Positions 1 through 6,055 of a stretch of 11,749 nucleotides of DNA are shown one piece after another. The notes beneath the pieces are model-generated. The model did not search any database. It was not told the DNA's origin and saw only the letters and a list, made by a program, of their open reading frames with translations. The stretch covers positions 1 through 11,749 of the forward strand of contig CAJJXN010000043.1 of assembly GCA_905197115.1 (NCBI GenBank), written 5' to 3'. The position numbers were made by a program, and so were the translations under genes. Positions within the stretch are counted from its first letter, which is position 1; each line of letters opens with the position of its first letter. This DNA comes from an uncultured Bacillota bacterium. Its GTDB lineage: Bacteria; Bacillota_I; Bacilli_A; RFN20; CAG-631.

Positions 1-1
1 T

Positions 2-460
2 TATAATAATCAAAAACATGATCAATTCACGACCACTTGGATGACACATCTTAATCCACAAAATAGTCACAAAGCCGTAGGGATGGATATGGTCGAATTT
101 ATATGTAATACAACAGATGGTAAGCAAGTAAAAATCGATAATTATCATGCAGATGGAAGTGGAGAAGCTGCAAATACAGCCAATTGGATGATTGAATACC
201 AAGATAATCTAACTTTTGTTAATCGTGGAAATAAGTCACGTAAAATTGTATTAAAATTAAAAGATAATGGAACACTTGCTATTTTAATACGCGATAAAGA
301 AGGTAATGTTTTACAAAACTTTTATAGTGTAGGATTAGCCAAAGATTATAAAGATTTTATTTTTGAGATTGCACCACAAAGCAGTCTACAACTAGTTTTA
401 GACTATTTATTAGTTGCTTGCTCTTATGGAAATGTTACTCATGAAATAACATTAATTTAA
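2..460 (+). CDS. C-terminal part of an unrecognised protein (5' end outside window)
   Basis: The reading frame is open from the left edge through the first ATG at 41, which has no convincing ribosome-binding site, so this is most likely the last ~152 residues of a longer protein and Met 41 is internal. I do not recognise the family. The visible part has many alternating hydrophobic and polar stretches (for example the region around KIVLKLKDNGTLAILIRD), which suggests a beta-sandwich-like domain. It has no membrane segment and no obvious catalytic motif. It ends with a TAA that overlaps a strong hairpin terminator, so it is the last gene of its transcript and is separate from the sugar operon that follows. 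It could be an accessory domain of a secreted or carbohydrate-active enzyme, but that is only a guess. Confidence 0.6.
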   Translation, partial: YNNQKHDQFTTTWMTHLNPQNSHKAVGMDMVEFICNTTDGKQVKIDNYHADGSGEAANTANWMIEYQDNLTFVNRGNKSRKIVLKLKDNGTLAILIRDKEGNVLQNFYSVGLAKDYKDFIFEIAPQSSLQLVLDYLLVACSYGNVTHEITLI

Positions 461-482
461 AGAACTGATTTCAGTTCTTTTT
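459..482 (+). terminator. Intrinsic terminator of the upstream gene
   Basis: A perfect 9-bp stem (459-467 AAAGAACTG with 472-480 CAGTTCTTT) closes a 4-nt ATTT loop and is followed by Ts. It overlaps the stop codon of the preceding frame and separates it from the promoter at 521-548. Confidence 0.85.
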
Positions 483-520
483 ATTATAGATAATTTTTAA
501 TATTTCATATTAAAAAAGAA

Positions 521-548
521 TTTACTAAAAAAATATATATGCTATAAT
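521..548 (+). promoter_or_regulatory. Sigma-A-type promoter of the sugar operon
   Basis: A TTTACT -35 (521-526), a 16-nt spacer and a perfect TATAAT -10 (543-548) are present, with a TG at 540-541 making an extended -10. The predicted start is near 555, giving a leader of about 25 nt before the AAGGAG ribosome site at 567-572. No clear operator palindrome is seen. Confidence 0.75.
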
Positions 549-579
549 AAAATCAAATTTAGAAATAAGGAGAACAAAA

Positions 580-1635
580 ATGAAAGTTATAGCAGTGATT
601 GGATGTGGAAGAATTGCAAATGCAGCTCATCTACCCGCATTATCTAAATTAGATAATGTAAGAATTAAATATGCTTGTGATTTAATTGAAGAAAAAGCAT
701 TGGAAACACAAAAAAAATTTCCAAAAATTGAAAATGTCATTACTGATTATCATATCGCACTTAATGACAAAGAAGTTGAAGCCGTATGGGTATTAACACC
801 AAATTATGCTCATTACACAGTAACAATGGATTCATTAAAAGCTGGTAAACACGTTTTATGTGAAAAACCAATTACCATTAATTATGAATTATCTTGTGAA
901 ATGGCGAAAGAAGCTGAAAAACAAGGCAAAATGTTAAACATAGGTGTATGTAATCGTTATCACAAATCTGTTGAATTACTTGCAGAAATGTTAAAAGAAG
1001 GCAAATTTGGAAACTTATATCATATTTATTGTTCTTTTAGAAGTTTCCGTTCAATTCCAGGACTTGGTGGAGCTTTTACAACAAAAGAACAATCTGGCGG
1101 TGGCGTTTTAATTGACTGGGGTGTTCATTTCTTTGATTTAATTTTATATATCCTAGGTGGAGCAAAATTACAAACAGTTACTTGTAATGCTTATAATGAA
1201 ATGGCGAAAGATATGAAAAGTTATAAATACAACGCCATGTGGGCAGAAGATACTTCTGACAAAGAAAATGGTACTAATGATGTAGATGACTTTATCACAG
1301 GTTATATTCGCACAGACAAGGCAAGCATATCATTCAATGGCGCTTGGGCACAAAACATCGACAAAAGCGAAATGTTTATCGACTTTTTAGGCGATAAAGG
1401 TGGAGCTCGATTAAATTATGGTGGACAATTTACTTTCTGGGATGGATCTACTTTAGAAAGTGTTACAACAGAGCACGAAATTCCAGATATGTATTTAAGA
1501 GAAGATGCTGCTTTTATCGAAGAAATTGAAACTGGAATAAAAGATAAAAACAATATCATTCATGTTTTAGAAAGTGCAAAATTATTAAGTGCACTTTATG
1601 AATCTGCACAAAAGAACAAGGAAATTAAATTATGA
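580..1635 (+). CDS. Gfo/Idh/MocA family NAD(P)-dependent oxidoreductase
   Basis: This is a 351-residue cytoplasmic oxidoreductase of the Gfo/Idh/MocA superfamily, which oxidises or reduces hydroxyl groups on sugars, inositols or glycosides using NAD(P). The N-terminal Rossmann fold shows the glycine-rich nucleotide loop at residues 7-14 (IGCGRIAN). The family EKP motif is at 95-97, with Lys96 the expected catalytic lysine. The C-terminal half carries the D-x-x-x-H pair (Asp179 and His183 in GVLIDWGVHFFDL) typical of the active site. Length is normal for the family. The start is supported by AAGGAG 7 nt upstream. Its TGA overlaps the ATG of the next gene, so the two are translationally coupled, and a TIM-barrel isomerase follows in the same operon. 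The substrate cannot be read from the sequence. Family assignment is firm; the sugar-catabolic role is inferred from context. Confidence 0.92.
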   Translation: MKVIAVIGCGRIANAAHLPALSKLDNVRIKYACDLIEEKALETQKKFPKIENVITDYHIALNDKEVEAVWVLTPNYAHYTVTMDSLKAGKHVLCEKPITINYELSCEMAKEAEKQGKMLNIGVCNRYHKSVELLAEMLKEGKFGNLYHIYCSFRSFRSIPGLGGAFTTKEQSGGGVLIDWGVHFFDLILYILGGAKLQTVTCNAYNEMAKDMKSYKYNAMWAEDTSDKENGTNDVDDFITGYIRTDKASISFNGAWAQNIDKSEMFIDFLGDKGGARLNYGGQFTFWDGSTLESVTTEHEIPDMYLREDAAFIEEIETGIKDKNNIIHVLESAKLLSALYESAQKNKEIKL

Positions 1636-2474
1636 AAAAAATAGGTTTTATTGATTATTTTTTATCTGAATGGCATGCGAATAATTATCCAGCATGGATT
1701 CATGAATTAAGCAAAAAATTCAAAGAAGAATTTCAAGTAGCCTATGCTTGGGCTGAAGTTGATATTTCTCCATTTGATGGCGTTTCTACTGATCAATGGT
1801 GTGAAAAATATAGGGTTGAAAGATGCAATAGTATTCAAGAATTATGTGAAAAATCGGATTACATTTTAGTGTTATCACCTTCTAATCCAGAAATGCATTT
1901 AAAATATGCTAAAGAAGTTTTTAAATATCACAAACCAACTTATATTGATAAAACTTTTACTCCTGATTATATTACCGCTCAAAAAATTTATGAAATTGCA
2001 GAAAAAGAAAAAACACCTTTCTTTTCAACATCCGCATTACGTTATGCCGATGAAATTCAAAATTTAAAGGATATTACTACCATTGTCACAACGGGTGGAG
2101 GCGTATTAATGGATGAATATATTATTCACCAAATTGAAATGGCAGTTAAGGTTTTAGAAGCCAATCCTGTTTCTGTAAAACTTGAAAAAGCAGGAAAAAA
2201 TTACGTAGCCTTTGTTAATTTTGAAAATGGTAAAAGTGCCGTTATGAACTATGGAAGTGAATATCCATTTACGGTTCATATAGAAGATAAAAATGGCACA
2301 CGTTTTTATAAAGAAATTCAATCTGATTTCTTTAAAACTTTATTATTTACGATTCTAGAGTTTTATGAAACAAAACAAGTTCCATTTAATTCACAACAAA
2401 CATTAAATGCTATGAAAATCCGAGAAGCCATTATTTTATGTAAAGAAAAACTCGGTCAAACGATTACTTTATAG
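1632..2474 (+). CDS. Short, divergent Gfo/Idh/MocA-type oxidoreductase
   Basis: The 280-residue product is shorter than the usual 330-390 residues of the family. I place it there by its overall pattern: an N-terminal Rossmann-like half, a DKTF motif at 106-109 where the family has EKP (keeping Lys107), and a segment FSTSALRYADE at 131-141. The normal glycine-rich nucleotide loop is not seen; residues 4-14 read IGFIDYFLSEW. Similar WHANNYP-type proteins are, as I recall, common in gut Firmicutes beside sugar isomerases. It overlaps the previous gene by 4 bp (ATGA), with a weak AAGGA site inside that gene. It may be a true dehydrogenase with altered cofactor binding, or a partner subunit of the first oxidoreductase. 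Family placement is fairly sure; activity is unknown. Confidence 0.78.
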   Translation: MKKIGFIDYFLSEWHANNYPAWIHELSKKFKEEFQVAYAWAEVDISPFDGVSTDQWCEKYRVERCNSIQELCEKSDYILVLSPSNPEMHLKYAKEVFKYHKPTYIDKTFTPDYITAQKIYEIAEKEKTPFFSTSALRYADEIQNLKDITTIVTTGGGVLMDEYIIHQIEMAVKVLEANPVSVKLEKAGKNYVAFVNFENGKSAVMNYGSEYPFTVHIEDKNGTRFYKEIQSDFFKTLLFTILEFYETKQVPFNSQQTLNAMKIREAIILCKEKLGQTITL

Positions 2475-2489
2475 AAAAGAGGAAAAATT

Positions 2490-3335
2490 ATGAAAATAGG
2501 TGTAATTACCGATTGTTTTAAAAAAAGTCACGTTGAAGGAATTGAAGAAGCTTATAAATTAGGTTTAGACGGTGTTCAAATTTATGCTGTATTTGGTGAT
2601 TTTTCACCACAATCTTTAACAGATGAAAAAAAGACTTTCTACAAACAACTATTAAAAGAAAAAAATCTTGTCATTTCAGCTTTATGTGGAGATATGGGAG
2701 GATTTGGCTTTGAAGTAGAAGAAGAAAATCCTCAAAAAATCCAAAAAACAAAAGAAATCATCGATTTAGCTGAAGAATTTGATATCAAAATTATAACTAC
2801 TCATATTGGTGTCATTCCATCTGATAAAGCAAACCCAAAATATGCTATTATGCTTAAAGCTTTAACTGAAATTGGTTTATATGCAAAATCAAAAGGAATT
2901 ACCATGGCAATTGAAACAGGACCTGAAAAAGCTGCTACTTTACTTGCATTCTTACAAGATACGAAAGGTGGAATTGGTGTAAATCTTGACCCGGCTAATT
3001 TCACTATGGTAACCAATCAAGATGCAGTTGAAGCCGTTTATATGTTAAAAGATTATATCGTGCATACACATGCTAAAGATGGTATTCTTTTAGATCCAAA
3101 TCTTGATCCTGCAAGTGTTTATCATGCATTTGCAATTGGTGGTGTAGATGCTTTAAATGCTTCAAAAGGATTTAAAGAAGTTCCACTCGGAGAAGGTCAA
3201 GTAGATTGGCCTAACTATTTGAAAGCTTTAAAAGATATTGGCTATGATGGATTTTTGACAATTGAAAGAGAATGTGGTGAGAATCCAAAAGCAGATATTT
3301 TTAAAGCAGTCGATTTTTTAAGAAATTTATTATAA
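2490..3335 (+). CDS. Sugar phosphate isomerase/epimerase family protein (AP endonuclease 2-type TIM barrel)
   Basis: This 281-residue protein belongs to the xylose-isomerase-like TIM-barrel superfamily, which includes IolE/IolI, tagatose epimerases and keto-glycoside lyases. These enzymes use a divalent metal held by Glu, Asp, His and Glu. Candidate ligands sit at the expected strand ends: Glu142 (MAIETG), Asp167 (VNLDPAN), His192/His194 (VHTHAKDG) and Glu259 (TIERECG); His105 (TTHIG) is another likely active-site residue. AGAGGA lies 6 nt before the ATG, and the gap from the previous gene is 15 bp. It is the last gene of the operon and is followed by a strong terminator. With two oxidoreductases upstream, it most likely isomerises, epimerises or eliminates from an oxidised sugar intermediate. 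A DNA-repair endonuclease IV role is unlikely in this context. Confidence 0.88.
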   Translation: MKIGVITDCFKKSHVEGIEEAYKLGLDGVQIYAVFGDFSPQSLTDEKKTFYKQLLKEKNLVISALCGDMGGFGFEVEEENPQKIQKTKEIIDLAEEFDIKIITTHIGVIPSDKANPKYAIMLKALTEIGLYAKSKGITMAIETGPEKAATLLAFLQDTKGGIGVNLDPANFTMVTNQDAVEAVYMLKDYIVHTHAKDGILLDPNLDPASVYHAFAIGGVDALNASKGFKEVPLGEGQVDWPNYLKALKDIGYDGFLTIERECGENPKADIFKAVDFLRNLL

Positions 3336-3342
3336 TTTAATT

Positions 3343-3371
3343 AAAAAGCCAAAATTAAATTTGGCTTTTTT
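3343..3371 (+). terminator. Intrinsic terminator of the sugar operon
   Basis: An 11-bp stem (3343-3353 with 3360-3370) includes GCCAAA/TTTGGC and closes a 6-nt loop. It ends in a run of Ts. The A-run on the 5' side means it could also work in the reverse direction. Confidence 0.88.
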
Positions 3372-3435
3372 ATTTTAAAAGTTTTTTATAGTTATTTTTA
3401 TTTTGAATTACTATCTATACTCTATTTTTAGAATA

Positions 3436-3444
3436 TGTTATACT
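3436..3444 (+). promoter_or_regulatory. Extended -10 promoter of the ibrAB-like pair
   Basis: TG at 3436-3437 precedes TATACT at 3439-3444. No good -35 is seen at the right distance, so this is an extended -10 promoter. The start would be near 3451, leaving a leader of ~80 nt that contains a U-loop hairpin (3453-3460 with 3473-3480, including two G-U pairs) and a short upstream frame. Confidence 0.55.
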
Positions 3445-3480
3445 AAATTAATAAGCTGACTTTATTTTTTTCGTTAGTTT

Positions 3481-3510
3481 ATGCATTTTATGAAAGGGAT
3501 AAATATGTAA
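3481..3510 (+). promoter_or_regulatory. Leader mini-ORF ending in an ATG-TAA start-stop, in frame with the next gene
   Basis: A frame ATG(3481) ... ATG(3490) ... ATG(3505) TAA(3508-3510) encodes at most nine residues. The best ribosome site of the leader, AAAGGGAT at 3493-3500, is well placed for ATG 3505, yet the next codon is TAA. The frame is the same as that of the gene starting at 3532, and no further stop lies between. Either initiating ribosomes stop here and restart 21 nt downstream, or a former second codon has mutated to a stop. Confidence 0.45.
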
Positions 3511-3531
3511 TATATTTTAGGCAAAAGTAGT

Positions 3532-4860
3532 ATGAAAAAAAAGTATTTAGATGTAAATGTTTACGATAGTTTGATGATAAGATTTAAATTTATTTTTGAA
3601 GAATTTGAAAATATTTACGTTTCTTTTTCTGGTGGAAAAGATAGTGGATTACTTTTAAATTTACTTTTAGATTATAAAAGAAAATACTACCCTGATCGAA
3701 AAATAGGTGTTTTTCATCAAGATTTTGAAGCCCAATATACATATACAACCGAATATGTAGAACAAACTTTTGAAAGTTTAAAAGGTGAAGCTGACTTATA
3801 TTGGATTTGCTTACCAATGGCTACTCGAACAGCTGTCAGTAATTATGAAATGTTTTGGTACCCTTGGGATGACAAAAAAGAAAAAAATTGGGTACGACCT
3901 ATGCCAAACCATGAATATGTCATAAATTTAAAAAATAACCCAATTACTACTTATAAATATAAAATGCATCAAGAAGATTTATCTAAACAATTTGGTAGAT
4001 GGTATAAAAAAATTCATGATGATACTTCTACGATTTGTCTTTTAGGTATGCGTGCTGATGAATCATTGCAACGTTATAATGGAGTTGTAAATAAAAAATC
4101 GAAATATAAAAAACAAAATTGGATTACACCTCAATTTAAAAATGTTTGGTGTGCATCTCCTTTGTACGATTGGACTGTAAAAGATGTTTGGCATGCCATT
4201 TTCTTACATGGTTATCCTTATAATAAACTTTATGATATGTTTTATATGGCAGGATTGGCACCTTCTCAAATGCGTGTTGCTTCTCCTTTTAATGACTATG
4301 CAAAGGAAAGTTTAAATCTATATCGAATTATTGATCCTCAAACTTGGGAAAAGTTATTATGTCGGGTAAGAGGGGTAAACTTTGGAAATATATATGGCAA
4401 AACTAAAGCTTTAGGTTATCGTAATATTACATTACCTGAAAATTATACATGGGAAGAATACACCTATTTTTTACTTGCTACTTTACCTTCAAAAGTAAGA
4501 AAAAGTTATTTAAAGAAATTTAAGACTTCTTTAGAGTTTTGGCATACTGTTGGTGGAGGTTTAGAAGAAGCAACTATTAATGAACTAATTGAAAATGGTT
4601 ACAATATTCAAAGAAATGGAATTTCAAATTATACAATTTTTCGAAACTCTAGAGTTATTTTCTTAGATAAAATTCCGGACAATACAGATAATATCAAAAC
4701 ATCGAAAGATTTACCTAGTTGGAAGCGAATGTGTTTTTGTATATTAAAAAATGATCATATGTGTCGTTATATGGGATTTGGAATTACTAGGGAACAAAAG
4801 AAAAATATTGATTTAATTAAAGATAAGTATCAAAGTTTGGAGGAAATCGAAAATGTCTAA
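3532..4860 (+). CDS. IbrA-like DUF3440 protein, phosphoadenosine-phosphosulfate-reductase superfamily
   Basis: The 442-residue product matches the IbrA/DUF3440 type of PAPS-reductase-like ATP pyrophosphatase. Visible landmarks are the PP-loop SGGKDS at 33-38, HQDFEAQY at 62-69, GMRADES at 172-178, PLYDWTVKDVW at 210-220 and a C-terminal Cys-containing segment CFCILKNDHMCRYMGFG (401-417). PP-loop enzymes adenylate a substrate or reduce adenylylsulfate; the chemistry of IbrA is not established. In E. coli, IbrA with IbrB is known to raise expression of immunoglobulin-binding eib genes. Here the gene overlaps the ParB-like gene by 8 bp, the usual ibrAB pairing. The start at 3532 has only a weak AGG upstream, because the strong site at 3493 serves an ATG followed at once by TAA. 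No eib-like gene is present. Family is firm; function is open. Confidence 0.88.
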   Translation: MKKKYLDVNVYDSLMIRFKFIFEEFENIYVSFSGGKDSGLLLNLLLDYKRKYYPDRKIGVFHQDFEAQYTYTTEYVEQTFESLKGEADLYWICLPMATRTAVSNYEMFWYPWDDKKEKNWVRPMPNHEYVINLKNNPITTYKYKMHQEDLSKQFGRWYKKIHDDTSTICLLGMRADESLQRYNGVVNKKSKYKKQNWITPQFKNVWCASPLYDWTVKDVWHAIFLHGYPYNKLYDMFYMAGLAPSQMRVASPFNDYAKESLNLYRIIDPQTWEKLLCRVRGVNFGNIYGKTKALGYRNITLPENYTWEEYTYFLLATLPSKVRKSYLKKFKTSLEFWHTVGGGLEEATINELIENGYNIQRNGISNYTIFRNSRVIFLDKIPDNTDNIKTSKDLPSWKRMCFCILKNDHMCRYMGFGITREQKKNIDLIKDKYQSLEEIENV

Positions 4861-5431
4861 AAGTCCAGTTTATAAAATTATATCTGTTCCTATCGAGAAA
4901 GTTTCACCAAATGACTACAATCCTAACACGGTTGCCCCACCAGAAATGAAACTTTTATATGATAGTATTAAAGAAGATGGCTACACCATGCCAATTGTAT
5001 GTTACTATGATAAAGAAGAAGATAAATATATTATTGTAGATGGTTTTCATCGTTATCGCGTCATGCTTGAATATAAAGATATTTATGAACGTGAAGAAGG
5101 AAAACTGCCTATTTCAGTTATCAATAAATCATTATCACATCGAATGGCTTCTACAATTCGTCACAATCGTGCTAGAGGGGCGCATGATGTCGATTTAATG
5201 AGTAATATTGTAAAAGAGTTACATGATCTTGGACGTTCTGACACATGGATTAGTAAACATTTAGGAATGGATAAAGATGAAATTTTACGTCTAAAGCAAT
5301 TGACTGGTTTAACTGCTTTATTTAAAGATGCAGAATTCAGCGAAAGTTGGATTCCTTCTGAAGAAGAAGATTTAAAAAAATTCGAAGAAGAACTTTTAAA
5401 AAAGAGAAAAGTAAAAGTTAAAAATAAATAA
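4853..5431 (+). CDS. IbrB-like ParB/Srx-fold protein
   Basis: This 192-residue protein has a ParB N-terminal (ParB/sulfiredoxin-type) domain at about residues 8-110. Characteristic pieces are VSPNDYNPN (17-25), the DGFHRYR motif (63-69) and HNRARGAHD (104-112). A helix-turn-helix-like region follows at about 128-150 (WISKHLGMDKDEILRLKQL), and the end is charged and coiled-coil-like (168-192). ParB-fold proteins bind DNA, hydrolyse CTP or, in some branches, act as kinases; which applies here cannot be read from sequence. A GGAGG at 4839-4843 lies inside the upstream gene, and the 8-bp overlap implies coupled translation and a joint function with the PAPS-reductase-like partner. Chromosome-partitioning ParB is unlikely because of the short length and the absence of parA. 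Confidence 0.85.
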   Translation: MSKSPVYKIISVPIEKVSPNDYNPNTVAPPEMKLLYDSIKEDGYTMPIVCYYDKEEDKYIIVDGFHRYRVMLEYKDIYEREEGKLPISVINKSLSHRMASTIRHNRARGAHDVDLMSNIVKELHDLGRSDTWISKHLGMDKDEILRLKQLTGLTALFKDAEFSESWIPSEEEDLKKFEEELLKKRKVKVKNK

Positions 5432-5438
5432 GAGATGT

Positions 5439-5467
5439 TTGACTTTTATACTTTTTTAAGATAAACT
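5439..5467 (+). promoter_or_regulatory. Likely tRNA-Leu promoter
   Basis: TTGACT (5439-5444), a 17-nt spacer and TAAACT (5462-5467) form a good sigma-A promoter that starts 7 bp after the ibrB-like stop codon. The predicted start at about 5473-5475 falls inside the 5' arm of the terminator hairpin, so the tRNA precursor would carry only a truncated hairpin and a leader of about 20 nt. Confidence 0.6.
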
Positions 5468-5470
5468 AAT

Positions 5471-5493
5471 AAAGCCATATCTATTGGCTTTTT
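5471..5493 (+). terminator. Terminator of the ibrAB-like pair, abutting the tRNA gene
   Basis: A 7-bp stem AAAGCCA/TGGCTTT (5471-5477 with 5485-5491) has a 7-nt loop and its T-run reaches position 5493, the base before the tRNA. It can end read-through from the gene pair while leaving transcripts that begin at about 5474 without the outer base pairs. Confidence 0.65.
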
Positions 5494-5580
5494 GGCTCCT
5501 TGGCGAAATTGGTAGACGCGATAGACTCAAAATCTATTGTACGTGAGTATGTATCGGTTCGAGTCCGATAGGAGCCACCA
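5494..5580 (+). tRNA. tRNA-Leu (anticodon CAA)
   Basis: An 87-nt class II tRNA with all arms visible: acceptor GGCTCCT (5494-5500) pairs with AGGAGCC (5570-5576), followed by discriminator A and encoded CCA (5578-5580). The D stem is GCG/CGC (5503-5505, 5517-5519). The anticodon stem ATAGA/TCTAT (5521-5525, 5533-5537) presents CAA at 5528-5530, which reads UUG. A long variable arm spans 5538-5552. The T stem is ATCGG/CCGAT with loop TTCGAGT. The long variable arm and anticodon make leucine secure. Confidence 0.97.
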
Positions 5581-5592
5581 TTATAATAAATT

Positions 5593-5623
5593 AGGTTTGA
5601 TACAAATGTATTGAACTTTTTTT
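5593..5623 (+). terminator. Terminator downstream of tRNA-Leu
   Basis: A stem of about 11 bp (5593-5603 with 5608-5618, including G-U pairs) closes an AAAT loop and is followed by a run of Ts to 5623. It lies 12 bp after the CCA end and makes the tRNA a single-gene transcription unit. Confidence 0.75.
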
Positions 5624-5760
5624 ATTGCAATTTTAAGGGGTCAAGTTTCTTACATACATCCTGATAATACAAACAATTTCATTTAAGTGGTTTCAACTAT
5701 TAACGATTATCCTATATACCTCATTAATAAAAATTAAAAAACTGGTAATAATTTAAATGC

Positions 5761-5808
5761 GAATAGAAAACATATTCACGCTTAAAAAGAAACATATTCC
5801 AAAGAATA
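5761..5808. repeat. Cluster of GAATA/TATTC half-sites
   Basis: GAATA (5761-5765) and TATTC (5773-5777) form one inverted pair. TATTC (5795-5799) and GAATA (5804-5808) form an opposite one. In addition AAACATATTC is repeated directly at 5768-5777 and 5790-5799, 22 bp apart, about two helical turns. The cluster lies just upstream of the promoter at 5816-5844, so it could be a regulator-binding region. Chance is possible in such AT-rich DNA. Confidence 0.3.
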
Positions 5809-5815
5809 AAAAATA

Positions 5816-5844
5816 TTTAAGTTTTGGGAATTTGATGTTATAAT
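5816..5844 (+). promoter_or_regulatory. Extended -10 promoter for the DUF2310-like gene
   Basis: A perfect TATAAT at 5839-5844 is preceded by TG at 5836-5837, and by a weak TTTAAG -35 at 5816-5821 with a 17-nt spacer. The start near 5851 would give an unusually long leader of about 205 nt. Confidence 0.5.
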
Positions 5845-6055
5845 ACGATTGGTAATAGATATAAAAATTATAAACTGAAAAGATTATATTAATAAATTAA
5901 TAACATGTCGATATTGCATGCATATCAGTATTGCTAATTGAATTTTCAAATCAGAACAAGCAATGTATTAAAGAAAAGTGCCCTTTTTACGGCTCATCTA
6001 AAATATAATTCAAAAATGCATAAAGTACTTCATTTTATAAAAAGGAGATGAAAAC

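Larger units (their letters stand above)
5624..6055 (+). other. Gene-poor intergenic stretch with a promoter and long leader
   Basis: No protein frame of useful length with a ribosome site is seen on either strand. The very short frames here (for example a ten-codon frame at 5904) lack initiation signals. It contains a cluster of GAATA/TATTC half-sites at 5761-5808, an extended -10 promoter ending at 5844, and then about 205 nt of leader before the DUF2310-like gene. No copy of the tRNA-Leu 3' end is visible here, so there is no direct sign of an attachment site in the window. Confidence 0.6.

Noticed and set aside
41..43. ATG 41 as a true start of the first gene
   Set aside because: The frame stays open to the left edge and no ribosome site precedes this ATG, so a truncated gene is more likely.
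2801..3016. Minus-strand frame inside the TIM-barrel gene
   Set aside because: It lies wholly inside a strongly supported gene on the other strand and has no ribosome site or recognisable product.
5581..6055. Possible integration scar or second attachment site after tRNA-Leu
   Set aside because: No repeat of the tRNA 3' end and no integrase or remnant is visible in the window.
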